From: Candidatus Enterovibrio escicola
Lineage (GTDB): Bacteria; Pseudomonadota; Gammaproteobacteria; Enterobacterales; Vibrionaceae
Assembly (NCBI RefSeq): GCF_002464935.1
Contig: NZ_NBYY01000025.1
Coordinates: 1 to 61,712, forward strand
DNA length: 61,712 nt
Direction: 5' to 3'
The notes under the pieces are model-generated. The model was not told the DNA's origin, ran no database searches, and was given only the letters and a program-made list of their open reading frames with translations. This document shows, piece by piece, positions 21,070 to 31,944 of this stretch (positions are counted from its first letter, which is position 1; the number at the start of each line of letters is the position of its first letter). The position numbers and the translations under genes are program-made.

Positions 21070-22037
21070 AATTAACCTCAGATCTGCATAAACACTTGCT
21101 TATCAAGCCAAATCATCTTGATAATCGGCTTCTTTAGTTGAAGTGAATACGCGATAAGCCCCGCCAGCAATTTGCTCATAAAGCTGATACAACTATGGTG
21201 CCGAGAATGCTCGATTTGGGATATGTTTTTTAGTTGATCAAAAACGGTTTCAACAATAAATCGTTTCCGGAGCATCAAGTGATCCCAAAGTTTTTCACTT
21301 TAGGTTTCATATTCTTTTTCATACCCGTTATCAGTGTCACTCCCTTGTCTGTAAGTTTCCGCTCCAATGGACCAGAGATATAACCTTTATCTCCGAATAA
21401 ACACCCCAAATCTCGTCAGTCCTTTCCGAAACAGGCTTTTTATCATCCACGTTAGCCGTCGTTACTTTGACTAAGATAATGCCACCTTGATCATTGATCA
21501 TAGGGTATAATTTGAAGTTATAAAACCACCTCATCGTTCCTTTTCCTCACTTCTAGGTACCTTTAAAAACCTAATGTCTGAGAATGCGTAAGTTGTAACA
21601 AACCTGTAGCTTGGACGAATCAACGAAGACAATCCCTGTAGGTGAGTGAAATAAGATCAAAGTAGAACCAGAACACCTTGTGTGAGTTTGAGCATTCGCA
21701 TGTAGATGACTAATTTAGGAAATTCGTTGGTGAGGTAGCGGAAAATAAAGTGGATGAAATAGGTTTTGAAATCTCGATATCCAGATTGATAGAAAGCTAT
21801 CACTATCGTCATCATTTTGCTAACTGAGAGAGGAGAAGGGTTATTGCTTTGTTTGATACCGGAAGAAATGAGGTGTTTTTTACATGCAGGGAGAAAAGTC
21901 TGGCAGAAGTCGTCGACATCGCCGAAGACATCGTCTAAATTATTCATGCTCAAGTCCTTATGCAGTCAATAGTTTTTTCAAACGATCAGATCTTGACTTG
22001 GACATTTAGTTCATTTCTTGAGCGTAGCTCAGATTAG
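21070..22037 (-). mobile_element. IS982-family element, full length but decayed
   Basis: Terminal repeats TTAACCTCAGATCTGCATAA (right end, at 21070) and a variant of the left end near 22020-22037 bound about 970 bases. The transposase start is MNNLDDVFGDVDDFCQTFLP at 21947; blocks SVSKMMTIVIAFYQSGYRDF, RWFYNFKLYPMINDQGGIIL and [20 protein letters not shown] follow in different frames. Stops and frameshifts separate them, so no transposase is made. Confidence 0.85.
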
Positions 22038-22059
22038 AGATAAGTGAGGGTAAGAAAGA

Positions 22060-22488
22060 CTAGCTGCATTGGTTCCCCAACCAACTTTCAACGATGATAA
22101 CAGCAGATTGACTGTCAATTTTACTTTTTCTTAACGCGCGGTAGCCACCTGATTCAAACAGGGATGAGCGCGCACTGACTGTCGTAAATCGCTCATCGTG
22201 CAACTCGACATTGATACCAAATCGGCCTTCTAGGCGATGGGCAAACTTGCGTACACGGAGTGTAATTATCGTTAGTTCTTGACCTTGAAGATCGAGCGGT
22301 AAACCCACGACGATCAGATCTGGTTCCCATTCTCTCAGTACGGCTTCAATAGTATCCCAACTAGGAATACCGTCCTTAGCTTTTAAGGCTTTTAATGAAT
22401 GTGCTGTACAAGTAATCACTTGTCCAATAGCGACACCAATACTTTTAGTGCCATAGTCAAAACCCATAACACTTTGAATATTATTCAT
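22060..22488 (-). CDS. ruvX: Holliday junction resolvase-like protein RuvX/YqgF
   Basis: RNase H-fold nuclease associated with processing the 5' end of pre-16S rRNA, an essential step in E. coli. From ATG 22488 the protein has 142 residues, near the 138 of E. coli, with [13 protein letters not shown] (first catalytic Asp), [18 protein letters not shown] and a late [12 protein letters not shown] carrying further acidic residues. A start six codons further upstream at 22506 is possible. Its usual upstream partner yqgE is missing; both sides are IS debris, so the gene has been isolated from its operon. Confidence 0.93.
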   Translation of the reverse strand: MNNIQSVMGFDYGTKSIGVAIGQVITCTAHSLKALKAKDGIPSWDTIEAVLREWEPDLIVVGLPLDLQGQELTIITLRVRKFAHRLEGRFGINVELHDERFTTVSARSSLFESGGYRALRKSKIDSQSAVIIVESWLGNQCS

Positions 22489-22721
22489 TATTTTTGTCTC
22501 AAGCATATCCGATATCGGACGAAAGGTTTAAAGTATTAGTATCAGGTTAATTCAATAATTTTACCAACGTTCACTGATTAGTGTAGATAAGGTACGTCTG
22601 AATACAATTTAATTGTAAACCAACTATCCTCCATCAATTCTAAATTTAATTATCGTGCTTCCCAAGCATGTATTCAACAAGTTTATTATAACTTAAATCG
22701 ACATTATTGATTAAATTAGGC

Positions 22722-23733
22722 CTATAACGCGCTGATCCAAATCTCCTTTACAGTCTTAATTTGTCTGCTGACAAACAGGCATACCAAGTCTTAGAACTTT
22801 GTTCATCGCTTTCATATTTGCCATCGCTTCACTTAAGCATTGTAATTACGAAGCGTAAGTTTAGGGCTGAACAACTCTTTATAACGAAACATTGCTGTCT
22901 CTACTAATGAGCGTTTATTATAACCCCTATCCTTTTTTAACTTCGACTGTTTGTACTCTTTTAAAGCCTTTACAGCTTCATTTCTAGGATGCCCTCCATC
23001 CCAGTACCCCGCGTTGCTTCGAAGTGGAATACTTAGCGTTATTCCTTTATTCTTTAGTACCTAGTGACACGCTCTTGTATCATAGGCTCCATCAACACTG
23101 ACTTGCTGCATCTTTCGTCGTAATGGGCTAAGTAATATAGGTAAAACCTCATTATCACCCACATAAACTAGGCTAACTTCTGCAGCAATAATCTCATGAG
23201 ATGACACATCAACGGTAAAATGCCGTTTGCGCCAGATACATCGCTTATCTTTACCGTGTTTACGCGTTTTTTAGTCACCTTCGTCGTATACTTTTAGGTC
23301 TTTGACATCAATAACGACATGGGCGAGCGCTCCTCAACTCGGTAAATGGGACTTAACTTTTACGGTCTTCAAACGCATTACTAATGCAGGTGTATGTAGG
23401 GGATTTCAGCGGGACATTCATCAATATAAAAAACCGAATTGAGAAAACCTTCTAATCCACGAAGAGGAAATTTAAAAATACCTTCACCATCAGTGCCGTT
23501 TCAATTTCGGTATCCTAAAATATAAACTTACGTCCACGATGACCCTGATGCTTTCAACAATACCATTCCTTAATAGCAGCGACGTCTATCTAAAAAATCA
23601 CTGAACCACGGCTTACTAATGCTTGATTATATTGTTTTCAGTTGCTGATCTTGTGCTTATTCTTTCCCATCATCACCTCTCGCTTAACTCCATGATAATC
23701 TAATCGTAGGAATTGCGATTAGTTCAGATCTTC
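22722..23733 (-). mobile_element. IS5-family (IS903 group) element, nearly full length, decayed
   Basis: About 1 kb with the transposase start MGK-KHKISNWK-YNQAL at about 23668 and, further on, SVGDNEVLPILLSPLRRKMQ, SIPPRSNAGYW and LMSPKLTLRNYNAQ-like pieces. Frameshifts and stops are present throughout, and no long frame remains. This is the longest IS5 copy in the window and a good reference for the others. Confidence 0.75.
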
Positions 23734-23739
23734 GGAAAA

Positions 23740-24400
23740 CAATGCCTTATGGAATATATAACCCGTTTTCCGATTAAGTCGTTTCAAGCGTATACAGAGG
23801 ATAAAATTTTTCATTTCATATAGAAATTGCCAATAATGTGTTCATTCTCTAGAATGAAATTCCGTACATATTGGAACCTGCCGTATCCTAAAATGGGACA
23901 TTGAATATGTATAACCGATTAAAAAATGGATTGAATGTCTTTCTTCCACGACAACCGAATGCGTGATCAATTATTTCCTTCAATTGAGGTTCCCAAGTAG
24001 ACCCAAGATGGCGCATGTTATCTTTGTTACCAACGAAAAAACTTTACGCATCTACTTCGCAGATAAACACTTCTTCCTGTATATCAATAGGGATTGTGGT
24101 TACACAGCAAGAGATTATTTTTCTAAAATCAGAACAATCGCATTAATACTGATGTGTCACACTAGAGAGAAGTCACGGATATACGCATTATGCATAGAAA
24201 GTTCAACAATTTATTTCTTTATTCCTACCTAACAAGCTGTGTATGTATATTTAAGTTAGAAACTTTAGCAAAAGTAACATTGGTGTCCACCTCGATTAAT
24301 ACCCTGCTTTTTAACCATTTTTATGTGCTAAAAAAGATGACATTTCACATAAACGGTAGTTATATAGCTCGATCAAAATCAATTGGCATAATCCACATGC
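23740..24400. other. Unassigned 660-base stretch with a diverged repeat
   Basis: I found no recognisable gene. An open frame at 23963-24232 (89 codons) has no similarity that I can see and lacks a convincing ribosome binding site. The part at about 24090-24260 is similar, with many differences, to 56010-56180 near aroK (shared TGTGGTTAnACAG and the block ending TGTGTnTGTATATTnAAG). It is probably an old mobile element. Confidence 0.4.
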
Positions 24401-24815
24401 TAATAAAATAGCTCGTCAATAGAACAGCTTTTTTCCTTTTTATAGACTTCACCTCTGCCCATTTATGTTCGATTTGGTTAAGATCTGGACTATAAAGGAG
24501 GAAGCCTCTCTAAGTACAACCACAAGCTTTAATTGCTTCCCGTATGTCAATACGCTTATGAAAACTCGCATTATCCATAACAATCACAGCTTACTCTGTA
24601 ACTTTCGGAAGTAAATCTTGTTCGATCCCTACATAAAATACCTCCGCATTAACTATTACAATTACTAAACTTATTGTTAGAAAATTATGATTGATGATAA
24701 CACCAATACCGTTAACTCTTCCTTTCAAATGTCAATTATGAACTCCATAGCATCAACGTCCTTTTTCAGGGTAACCCTGCATTCGAGCATACTCTGGGCA
24801 AACGAACTTTCATTT
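24400..24815 (-). mobile_element. IS630-family transposase fragment
   Basis: The minus strand reads AVIVMDNASFHKRIDIREAI followed by KACGC, a stop, then LYSPDLNQIEHKWAEVKS. This is the last catalytic block of an IS630 DDE transposase (the usual form is PYSPDLNPIEHKWA). The N-terminal half is missing or unrecognisable. Confidence 0.75.
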
Positions 24816-24816
24816 A

Positions 24817-25785
24817 AGTAACCTGAGCCTACACATAAAAAATGAACTAAATTCCTAAGTCAAGATCTAATCGTTTGAAATAAACTATTGACTAAATAAA
24901 GAGTTAGGCATGAATGATTTAAATGCTGTCTTCAGCCATATCGACGACTTCTGCCAGACTTTCCTCCCTCCATGGGAGGGACACCTAATTTCTTCCAGTA
25001 TCAAACAAAGCAATAAACCTTCTCCTCTCTCAGTTAGCTAAATGATGACGATAGTGATAACCTTCTATCAATCTGGATATAGAGATTTAAAAACCTATTA
25101 CATCCACTTTATTTGCCACTACCTCACCAACGAATTTTCTGAATTAGTCAGCTACATGCGAATGCTCAAACTCATACAAGGTATTCTGGTTCCACTTTAC
25201 TCTTACCTCACTCACCGACAGGGATTATCTTCGTTGATTCATCTAAGCTACAGGTTTATTACAACTTACGTATTCTCAGATATTAGGTTTTTAAAGGTAC
25301 CTCGAAGCGAGGAAAAGGAACGACGAGGTGGTTCTACAATTTCAAATTACACCTTATTATCAATGATCAAGGTAGCATTACCTTAGTCAAAGTGACGACG
25401 GCTAACGTGGATGATAAAAAACCTATTTCGAAAATAACTGACAAGATTTGGGGTGTTTATTCGGAGACAAAGGTTATATCAATGGTTCATTGGAGTGGGA
25501 ACTTACAGACAAGGGAGTGACACTGATAACGGGTATGAAAAAGAATATGAAACCTAAAGTGAAAAACTATGAGATCGCTTGATGCTCCGGAAACGATTTA
25601 TTATTGAAACCGTTTTTGACCAACTAACAAACATATACAAAATCGAGCATTCTCGGCACCATAGTTATATCAGCGTTATGGTCAACTTGCTGGCAGGGCT
25701 CATCGCGTATTCATTTCAATCACAGAAGCCAAATATCAGGATGGCTTAGCTTGATAAGCACGCGTTTATGCAGATCTGAGGTTAA
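24817..25785 (+). mobile_element. IS982-family element, full length but decayed
   Basis: Bounded by a left end (AACCTGAGCCTACACATAA) and a right end whose complement is TTAACCTCAGATCTGCATAA. The transposase starts MNDLNAVFSHIDDFCQTF at 24910, meets a stop before MMTIVITFYQSGYRDLKTYY, and shows several further frameshifts before [14 protein letters not shown] near the end. It stops about 110 bases short of the alpha operon terminator. Confidence 0.85.
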
Positions 25786-25896
25786 TCAATCCACCTCTGG
25801 CAAACTCTTCTGATAAAAGGAGTAAGCATAGGTATAGGTATATCAGATGACAATTACACAGAATCATTCGCACTCTTATATTCTCATGGCACATAT

Positions 25897-25923
25897 AAAA
25901 AGCCAAGAAGAACTTGGCTTTTT
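25897..25923 (-). terminator. Terminator of the alpha operon
   Basis: AAAAAGCCAAG and CTTGGCTTTTT form a perfect 11-base-pair stem with a five-base loop, 23 bases after the rplQ stop. The A- and T-runs on both sides make it bidirectional. Confidence 0.85.
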
Positions 25924-25945
25924 ACCAGAAGATTCACTTGCTTAT

Positions 25946-26329
25946 TCAGTGACTCCCCCCAACATTTGGCTCCTGACGGTCTACAAACTCGATATAAGCC
26001 ATAGAGGCTTTATCACCAGTACGTACACCACATTTAAGAATGCGAGTGTAACCTCCAGCACGGGAGACAAAATGTGGACCCAATTCATTAAATAGCTTCG
26101 CTACTACTTCGTAGTTACGAGTACGTGCATATGCAAGACGACGGTTTGCAACACTGTCGTTCTTTGCTAGGGTAATCAATGGTTCAATTACGCGACGCAG
26201 CTCTTTTGCTTTAGGCAAAGTAGTTTTGATAACTTCGTGAGTTACCAGCGAGCTGGCCATATTGCTGAACATCGCTTTACGATGACTGCAGTTACGATTG
26301 AGTTGACGACCACTTTTACGATGTCGCAT
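25946..26329 (-). CDS. rplQ: 50S ribosomal protein L17
   Basis: Large-subunit protein near the exit tunnel, in contact with 23S rRNA. The 127 residues start [20 protein letters not shown] and keep the [19 protein letters not shown] and [13 protein letters not shown] blocks; length is the same as in E. coli. It is the last gene of the alpha operon, 35 bases after rpoA. Confidence 0.96.
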   Translation of the reverse strand: MRHRKSGRQLNRNCSHRKAMFSNMASSLVTHEVIKTTLPKAKELRRVIEPLITLAKNDSVANRRLAYARTRNYEVVAKLFNELGPHFVSRAGGYTRILKCGVRTGDKASMAYIEFVDRQEPNVGGSH

Positions 26330-26364
26330 GACCTAATCCTTCTAACTAATTAATCAAAATCTGG

Positions 26365-27354
26365 TTAATCTTCAGCGATTGATGTTGGCGGCCAATTTTC
26401 TAGGCGCATGCCAAGAGAAAGACCGCGTGAAGCCAGTACGTCTTTAATTTCAGTCAAAGACTTTTTCCCAAGGTTAGGTGTTTTTAGCAGCTCAACCTCA
26501 GTGCGTTGTACTAGATCACCGATATAGTGGATTGCCTCCGCTTTCAAACAGTTAGCAGAGCGAACAGTTAGTTCAAGATCATCTACAGGACGAAGTAGGA
26601 TCGGATCAAATTCTGGCTTTTCTTCTTTCTCTTCAGGAACTCGCACATCACGTAGATCTACGAATGCATCCAGTTGCTCAGCTAAAATGGTTGCTGCACG
26701 ACGGATAGCTTCCTCAGGATCTAACGTACCATTAGTTTCCATATCAATAATCAATTTATCAAGATCAGTCCGCTGCTCAACACGCGCTGCTTCAACATTA
26801 TAGGCAATACGATCTACTGGACTGAACGTAGCATCAACAAGCAAACGGCCAATTGGACGTTCGTCTTCCTCAGTATGAATACGAGCAGATGCCGGTATAT
26901 AGCCACGTCCAAGCTCTACCTTGATACGCATGCTGATTTCAGCATTTGAGTCAGTCAAGTGGCAGATTATGTGTTCTGGATTCGCAATTTCAACACTACT
27001 ATCGTGGGTGATGTCGCCTGCAACAACAGGGCCTGCACCAGATTTATTGAGAGAAAGAATAACCTCATCCTTACACTCGACCTTAATAGCAAGGCCTTTA
27101 AGATTAAGCAGGATTTCCAAGATATCTTCCTGCACACCCTCTTTAGTGCTGTACTCGTGCAACACTCCATCGATCTCAACTTCTGTTACTGCATAACCAG
27201 GCATAGATGATAGCAATATACGGCGTAGAGCATTACCTAGGGTGTGACCAAAGCCACGCTCAAGCGGCTCAAGAGTTACTTTTGCGTGCGTGGAGCTAAC
27301 TTGTTCGATATCAACTAAACGCGGCTTAAGAAATTCTGTTACAGAACCCTGCAT
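26365..27354 (-). CDS. rpoA: RNA polymerase alpha subunit
   Basis: Scaffold for RNA polymerase assembly (N-terminal domain) and contact point for UP elements and activators (C-terminal domain). The 329 residues match E. coli. Visible are [20 protein letters not shown] in the dimer domain (about 32-51), a charged linker [12 protein letters not shown], and the C-terminal [13 protein letters not shown] helix containing the DNA-contacting Arg, then [16 protein letters not shown]. It follows rpsD by 23 bases. Confidence 0.97.
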   Translation of the reverse strand: MQGSVTEFLKPRLVDIEQVSSTHAKVTLEPLERGFGHTLGNALRRILLSSMPGYAVTEVEIDGVLHEYSTKEGVQEDILEILLNLKGLAIKVECKDEVILSLNKSGAGPVVAGDITHDSSVEIANPEHIICHLTDSNAEISMRIKVELGRGYIPASARIHTEEDERPIGRLLVDATFSPVDRIAYNVEAARVEQRTDLDKLIIDMETNGTLDPEEAIRRAATILAEQLDAFVDLRDVRVPEEKEEKPEFDPILLRPVDDLELTVRSANCLKAEAIHYIGDLVQRTEVELLKTPNLGKKSLTEIKDVLASRGLSLGMRLENWPPTSIAED

Positions 27355-27377
27355 TGTGTCCTCTCTTTAGTTTAACC

Positions 27378-27998
27378 TTACTTAGAGTAAAGCTCGACGA
27401 TCAGGTGTTCGTTGATGTCAGCAGATAAATCTGAACGCTCTGGTTTACGCTTAAAAGTGCCTTCCATTTCGTTACTGTCTACTTCTATCCAAGTTGGTTG
27501 CTCTCGCTGAGCAGCAATTCCAAAAGCTGCTTTAATACGTAGTTGGTTTTTAGCTTTCTCACGAATGCTAACAACGTCATTAGCAGTGACCTTAAAAGAA
27601 GGCACATTCACCAGCCTGCGGTTAACCAAAATAGCTTTGTGGCTTACCAACTGCCGTGCTTCAGAACGAGTTGAACCAAAACCCATGCGATAAACTACAT
27701 TATCCAGACGACCTTCCAGAAGTTGTAGTAGATTTTCACCTGTGTTACCTTTCAGACGAGCTGCTTCATTATAATAGTTACGGAATTGTTTTTCCAAGAC
27801 CCCATAAGTACGACGTACTTTTTGCTTTTCACGAAGCTGAACGCCATATTCTGACAAACGACCACGACGCGCTCCGTGTACGCCTGGGATGTTATCAATT
27901 TTACACTTGGTATCAATCGATCGTACGCCTGACTTTAGGAATAAATCACTACCTTCACGACGGCTAAGTTTAAGCTTAGGACCTAAATATCTTGCCAT
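27378..27998 (-). CDS. rpsD: 30S ribosomal protein S4
   Basis: Primary 16S rRNA binder that nucleates 30S assembly, and the translational repressor of this operon in E. coli. The 206 residues have the N-terminal [34 protein letters not shown] and the S4 RNA-binding domain with [14 protein letters not shown]. The C-terminus IVELYSK is complete. The S4 target structure appears to be retained before rpsM. Confidence 0.97.
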   Translation of the reverse strand: MARYLGPKLKLSRREGSDLFLKSGVRSIDTKCKIDNIPGVHGARRGRLSEYGVQLREKQKVRRTYGVLEKQFRNYYNEAARLKGNTGENLLQLLEGRLDNVVYRMGFGSTRSEARQLVSHKAILVNRRLVNVPSFKVTANDVVSIREKAKNQLRIKAAFGIAAQREQPTWIEVDSNEMEGTFKRKPERSDLSADINEHLIVELYSK

Positions 27999-28028
27999 GA
28001 TCTTTCTCCAGAGTTCTAAAAAACAGCA

Positions 28029-28427
28029 CTATACGCGACGTTTTTTAGGTGGACGACAACCGTTATGTGGGATCGGTGTTGCATCTACAATATTAGTAAT
28101 ACGGTAACCTGCCGCGTTCAGAGCACGAATAGTAGATTCACGGCCTGGACCAGGGCCCTTAACCATAACTTCCAGATTCTTCAGGCCATATTCTTTAGCC
28201 ATTTCACCACAACGCTCAGCAGCAACCTGTGCAGCGAACGGGGTTGATTTACGAGAACCACGGAAACCAGAACCACCTGCGGTTGCCCAAGCAAGAGCGT
28301 TACCTTGACGGTCAGTAATGGTTACGATTGTGTTGTTAAAAGATGCATGGATGTACGCTACGCCATCTGCAACTTGCTTGCGTACGCGTCGTTTACGGGC
28401 GCGATTTGGATTTGGTTGTTTAGTCAT
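28029..28427 (-). CDS. rpsK: 30S ribosomal protein S11
   Basis: Platform protein next to the Shine-Dalgarno helix of 16S rRNA. From ATG 28427 the product is 132 residues, with [36 protein letters not shown] and the end [13 protein letters not shown]. The frame is open for 42 codons upstream, overlapping rpsM, but that extension reads through another gene and has no homology, so the [13 protein letters not shown] start is right. Confidence 0.96.
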   Translation of the reverse strand: MTKQPNPNRARKRRVRKQVADGVAYIHASFNNTIVTITDRQGNALAWATAGGSGFRGSRKSTPFAAQVAAERCGEMAKEYGLKNLEVMVKGPGPGRESTIRALNAAGYRITNIVDATPIPHNGCRPPKKRRV

Positions 28428-28443
28428 TTTTAGTCTACCCCGA

Positions 28444-28800
28444 TTATTTCTTGACCGCTCTACGTGGACCCTTGCGAGTACGAGCGTTGGTTTTCGTACG
28501 TTGTCCACGTAATGGCAGACCACGACGATGACGTAAACCACGATAACAACCAAGATCCATCAGACGCTTGATGTTCATTGAAACTTCACGACGTAGATCA
28601 CCCTCTATGGTGTATCGAGCAACTCCATCGCGTAATAAATCGATCTGCTCTTCAGTTAGTTCACTGATCTTAATGCTTTCAGCAATACCAGTCTCAGCTA
28701 AGATAGCTTTTGAGCGGGTTTTACCTATACCGTAAATCGCAGCCAATGCAATTACAGCATGCTTTCGATCAGGAATGTTAATGCCTGCTATACGAGCCAC
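28444..28800 (-). CDS. rpsM: 30S ribosomal protein S13
   Basis: Head protein of the small subunit that contacts L5 in bridge B1b and, through its basic tail, P-site tRNA. The 118 residues begin [18 protein letters not shown] and end [12 protein letters not shown], both typical. It is the first gene of the alpha operon, 148 bases after rpmJ and behind a leader with promoter and S4-binding hairpin. TAGGAG precedes the ATG. Confidence 0.96.
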   Translation of the reverse strand: MARIAGINIPDRKHAVIALAAIYGIGKTRSKAILAETGIAESIKISELTEEQIDLLRDGVARYTIEGDLRREVSMNIKRLMDLGCYRGLRHRRGLPLRGQRTKTNARTRKGPRRAVKK

Positions 28801-28830
28801 TATTCACTCCTAGTACTTTTTTAAGAAGAA

Positions 28831-28862
28831 CCGCTGCAGAGCCCGTCGAGGATACGCAGCGG
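28831..28862 (-). promoter_or_regulatory. Alpha operon leader hairpin (probable S4 repressor site)
   Basis: CCGCTGC (28856-28862 on the minus strand reading) pairs with GCAGCGG (28831-28837), enclosing 18 bases. It lies just before the rpsM ribosome binding site, where E. coli has the pseudoknot bound by S4 for autogenous control. The position and strong stem support the same role; the pseudoknot itself was not resolved. Confidence 0.5.
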
Positions 28863-28903
28863 AAAACCACTTCTTTTGCTGCACAGCCAAAAGTAAGGCG
28901 GGT

Positions 28904-28932
28904 AATGTAGCCAGCCTGCTTAAATTTTGCAA
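28904..28932 (-). promoter_or_regulatory. Alpha operon promoter
   Basis: TTGCAA (28927-28932) and TACATT (28904-28909) with a 17-base spacer ending GCTGGC. The layout and sequence resemble the E. coli alpha promoter, where a TTGCAA box and GCTGGC spacer end are also present. Transcription would start near 28897. Confidence 0.7.
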
Positions 28933-28948
28933 GAAAAAAATTCTGCTA

Positions 28949-29062
28949 TTAGCCTTGGCGCTGTTTATGCTTTGGTTCACTGCAAATAACACGAACGACA
29001 CCGTTACGCTTGATCACTTTACAATTACGGCACATTCTCTTAACAGAAGCACGTACTTTCAT
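28949..29062 (-). CDS. rpmJ: 50S ribosomal protein L36
   Basis: Zinc-binding small protein of the large subunit. The 37 residues read [20 protein letters not shown] and then [17 protein letters not shown]. The zinc ligands Cys11, Cys14, Cys27 and His32 are all present, so this is the zinc-containing (C+) form. It sits between secY and the alpha promoter, 27 bases after secY, as in other gammaproteobacteria. Confidence 0.95.
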   Translation of the reverse strand: MKVRASVKRMCRNCKVIKRNGVVRVICSEPKHKQRQG

Positions 29063-29089
29063 TACTAAACTCCGTAGAATAATAATCTT

Positions 29090-30415
29090 TTATCGGCTGT
29101 AGCCTTTCAGATTAGCTTTTTTTAACACAGACTCATATTGTTGAGACATCAAATGTGTTTGTACTTGAGCCATAAAGTCCATGATGACAACAACTACGAT
29201 CAGTAACGAAGTTCCGCCAAAATAGAAGCGAACATTCCATGTAATCATCATGAATTCAGGGATTAAACAAATAAATGTGATATAAAGGGCCCCTGCTAAT
29301 GTCAATCGAGTCATCACTTTATCAATGTACCTTGCAGTCTGCTCCCCAGGACGAATACCAGGTACGAATGCACCAGACTTCTTCAGATTGTCAGCAGTCT
29401 CCCGCGGGTTAAACACCAACGCAGTATAGAAGAAACAGAAGAAGATAATCGCTACTGCATAAATGATTACATACAGTGGCTGACCAGGGCTAAGTGCCAA
29501 AGACACATCTGCTAACCAATTAAACTGCTCACCTTGAGCAAACCATTGCGCTAAAGTACCTGGAAATAAAATAATACTTGATGCAAAGATCGCCGGAATT
29601 ACACCTGCCATATTAATCTTCAATGGTAAATGAGTACTTTGAGCAGCGAAGACACGGCGGCCTTGTTGACGTTTAGCATAGTTAACTATGATACGCCGCT
29701 GACCACGCTCCATAAACACTACAAACGCAACGACAGAGAATGCGATTGCTATGATCAACAGAAGTAGAAGGACATGCAATTCTCCTTGGCGTACTTGCTC
29801 CACTGTTTGACCAATAGCAGGAGGTAATCCCGCAACAATACCCGTAAAAATAATCAAGGAAATACCATTACCAATACCACGCTCAGTAATCTGTTCACCT
29901 AACCACATTAAAAACATGGTACCAGTGACCAAACTCACCACAGCAGTAGAATAGAAGCCAATACTTGGATTAACAACCAAACCTGGAATCATACTAGGTA
30001 ACCCCGTCGCAATTCCTATACCTTGTAAGGTTGCTAATACAAGCGTACCGCACCTAGTGTACTGATTAATTTTACGACGACCAGATTCCCCTTCTTTCTT
30101 CAATTCAGCTAAGGGTGGATGGACAACCGTTAGTAACTGAACAACAATCGACGCCGAAATATACGGCATGATACCCAACGCTAAGATAGACGCTCTCTCA
30201 AGAGCACCACCAGAGAACATGTTAAACAATTCAATGATAGTGCCTTTTTGCTGTTCAAACAAATCGGCTAGTACAACAGCGTCAATACCTGGAATTGGCA
30301 CAAAAGAACCAGCACGAAATACTAATAACGCGACGATAACAAAGAGTAGACGGGTTTTGAGTTCCGATAGCCCACTTTTTGCACTGCTAAAATTTTGTCC
30401 TGGTTGTTTTGCCAT
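29090..30415 (-). CDS. secY: Protein translocase channel subunit SecY
   Basis: Pore of the Sec translocon in the inner membrane. The 441 residues contain ten hydrophobic segments, with the plug region [32 protein letters not shown], the cytosolic loop [20 protein letters not shown], and [20 protein letters not shown]. Length and motifs match E. coli (443). It ends the spc operon ribosomal genes, 22 bases after rplO. Confidence 0.97.
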   Translation of the reverse strand: MAKQPGQNFSSAKSGLSELKTRLLFVIVALLVFRAGSFVPIPGIDAVVLADLFEQQKGTIIELFNMFSGGALERASILALGIMPYISASIVVQLLTVVHPPLAELKKEGESGRRKINQYTRCGTLVLATLQGIGIATGLPSMIPGLVVNPSIGFYSTAVVSLVTGTMFLMWLGEQITERGIGNGISLIIFTGIVAGLPPAIGQTVEQVRQGELHVLLLLLIIAIAFSVVAFVVFMERGQRRIIVNYAKRQQGRRVFAAQSTHLPLKINMAGVIPAIFASSIILFPGTLAQWFAQGEQFNWLADVSLALSPGQPLYVIIYAVAIIFFCFFYTALVFNPRETADNLKKSGAFVPGIRPGEQTARYIDKVMTRLTLAGALYITFICLIPEFMMITWNVRFYFGGTSLLIVVVVIMDFMAQVQTHLMSQQYESVLKKANLKGYSR

Positions 30416-30437
30416 CTGTTCCTCATCTTCGAACTAA

Positions 30438-30878
30438 TTATTCCACGACTTTACCACCCGCAGCTTCAATTGCGGTTCTAGCACCTTTAGTAACTCGTAA
30501 ACCTTTAGCAATCACTGAAACTGAACGTGTAACTTCACCGGACAATACAATTTTCACTGTACGGATGTCTTTTGTGATAATATTAGCCACTTTCAACGTA
30601 TCTAGGCTCACTACATCACCTTCCACTTTAGCTAACTCACCCAAGCGAACTTCTGCAGAAGTCAGGCTCTTGCGTGAAGCAAACCCGAATTTAGGTAGAC
30701 GTTGTTTCAAAGGCATTTGACCTCCTTCAAAACCTAGACGCACAGAACCCCCTGAGCGTGATTTTTGACCTTTGTGTCCACGGCCACAAGTTTTACCCAA
30801 ACCTGAACCTACACCACGACCTAAACGTTTCTTAGAAGGCTTAGAACCAGCAGCGGGGGATAACGTATTCAAATACAT
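30438..30878 (-). CDS. rplO: 50S ribosomal protein L15
   Basis: Late-assembly large-subunit protein. The 146 residues (E. coli 144) show the glycine- and basic-rich N-terminal extension [20 protein letters not shown] that threads into 23S rRNA, then [18 protein letters not shown] and the C-terminal [18 protein letters not shown]. rpmD precedes it by 5 bases. Confidence 0.96.
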   Translation of the reverse strand: MYLNTLSPAAGSKPSKKRLGRGVGSGLGKTCGRGHKGQKSRSGGSVRLGFEGGQMPLKQRLPKFGFASRKSLTSAEVRLGELAKVEGDVVSLDTLKVANIITKDIRTVKIVLSGEVTRSVSVIAKGLRVTKGARTAIEAAGGKVVE

Positions 30879-30883
30879 GATGA

Positions 30884-31063
30884 TTACTCCTCCACTTTAA
30901 CCATGTAGTAAACTTTATTGATCATACCACGTATACACGCGGTATCTTCAAGTTCAACAGTATGGTTGATACGCCGCAGACCTAAACCACGCAGTGTAGC
31001 TTTGTGTTTCGGCAAACGTCCGATTGAACTACGAGTCTGAGTTACTTTAAGAGTTTTAACCAT
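30884..31063 (-). CDS. rpmD: 50S ribosomal protein L30
   Basis: Small large-subunit protein of 59 residues: [40 protein letters not shown] and the end MVKVEE. The hallmark [19 protein letters not shown] block is intact and the length equals E. coli. It lies between rpsE (6-base gap) and rplO. Confidence 0.95.
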   Translation of the reverse strand: MVKTLKVTQTRSSIGRLPKHKATLRGLGLRRINHTVELEDTACIRGMINKVYYMVKVEE

Positions 31064-31069
31064 GTTAGA

Positions 31070-31567
31070 TTACCCCAGAATATCTTTTACAAGCATGTTA
31101 CGTTTAGCTGCTACCCTTTCTGGAGGCTTTATACCTGCTAGGCCATCTATCGTTGCACGAACAACATTAATCGGGTTAGTAGAACCGTACGTCTTTGCTA
31201 GAACGTTACGAACACCGATAACTTCTAGAACAGCACGCATAGCACCTCCAGCAATGATACCTGTACCTTCAGATGCAGGTTGCATATACACCTTAGAACC
31301 TGTATGTCGACCTTTAACCGCGTGATACAAAGTGCCTTCGCTCAGCGCAACGCGAACCATGTTACGGCGTGCTTTTTCCATTGATTTTTGGATAGCGGCA
31401 GGGACTTCACGGGCTTTACCATAACCGAAACCTACGCGACCGTTGCCATCTCCAACTACAGTAAGAGCCGTAAAGCTAAAGATACGACCGCCTTTCACCG
31501 TCTTAGAAACACGGTTAACAGCAATTAGCTTTTCTTGCAAATCACTTTGTTGTTTTTCATTAGCCAT
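31070..31567 (-). CDS. rpsE: 30S ribosomal protein S5
   Basis: Small-subunit protein involved in decoding accuracy and mRNA helicase activity. From ATG 31567 it has 165 residues, with [39 protein letters not shown] and [23 protein letters not shown] at 31573 would add two residues and has AAGG six bases in front; homologs favour the MANEKQ start. No mutation of the usual spectinomycin site (VSKTVKGGR) is seen. Confidence 0.95.
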   Translation of the reverse strand: MANEKQQSDLQEKLIAVNRVSKTVKGGRIFSFTALTVVGDGNGRVGFGYGKAREVPAAIQKSMEKARRNMVRVALSEGTLYHAVKGRHTGSKVYMQPASEGTGIIAGGAMRAVLEVIGVRNVLAKTYGSTNPINVVRATIDGLAGIKPPERVAAKRNMLVKDILG

Positions 31568-31581
31568 CTTCACTGCCTACC

Positions 31582-31935
31582 TTAGAATTTCAGACCAGCT
31601 TCACGGGCAGCATTTGCCAGTGCAGCCACACGGCCGTGATATTGAAAACCGGAGCGGTCAAAAGCAACAGTTACGATACCTTTTTCCAGTGCACGCTCGG
31701 CAATAGCCTTACCTACAACAATTGCCGCGTCTTTGTTACCAGTCCATTTCAGTTGCTCACGAATCGATTTTTCTACGGTAGACGCAGCTGCGATAACCTC
31801 AGCACCGTTTGATGCAATAACCTGTGCATATACATGACGTGGAGTTCGGTGTACTACAAGGCGAATCGCACCCAGTTCAGCAATCTTACGACGTGCTCGG
31901 GTCGCACGACGGATACGAGATATTTTCTTATCCAT
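31582..31935 (-). CDS. rplR: 50S ribosomal protein L18
   Basis: Binds 5S rRNA with L5 and L25 in the central protuberance. The 117 residues match E. coli in length: [50 protein letters not shown] at the end. It starts 9 bases after rplF. Confidence 0.96.
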   Translation of the reverse strand: MDKKISRIRRATRARRKIAELGAIRLVVHRTPRHVYAQVIASNGAEVIAAASTVEKSIREQLKWTGNKDAAIVVGKAIAERALEKGIVTVAFDRSGFQYHGRVAALANAAREAGLKF

Positions 31936-31944
31936 AGTGTTACC

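Noticed and set aside
23963-24411. Plus-strand frames of 89 and 73 codons as genes
   Set aside because: No similarity, no good ribosome binding site, and they lie in a diverged repeat among dead IS copies.
28427-28553. 42-residue N-terminal extension of S11
   Set aside because: It overlaps rpsM and is not conserved; the start at 28427 matches all homologs.
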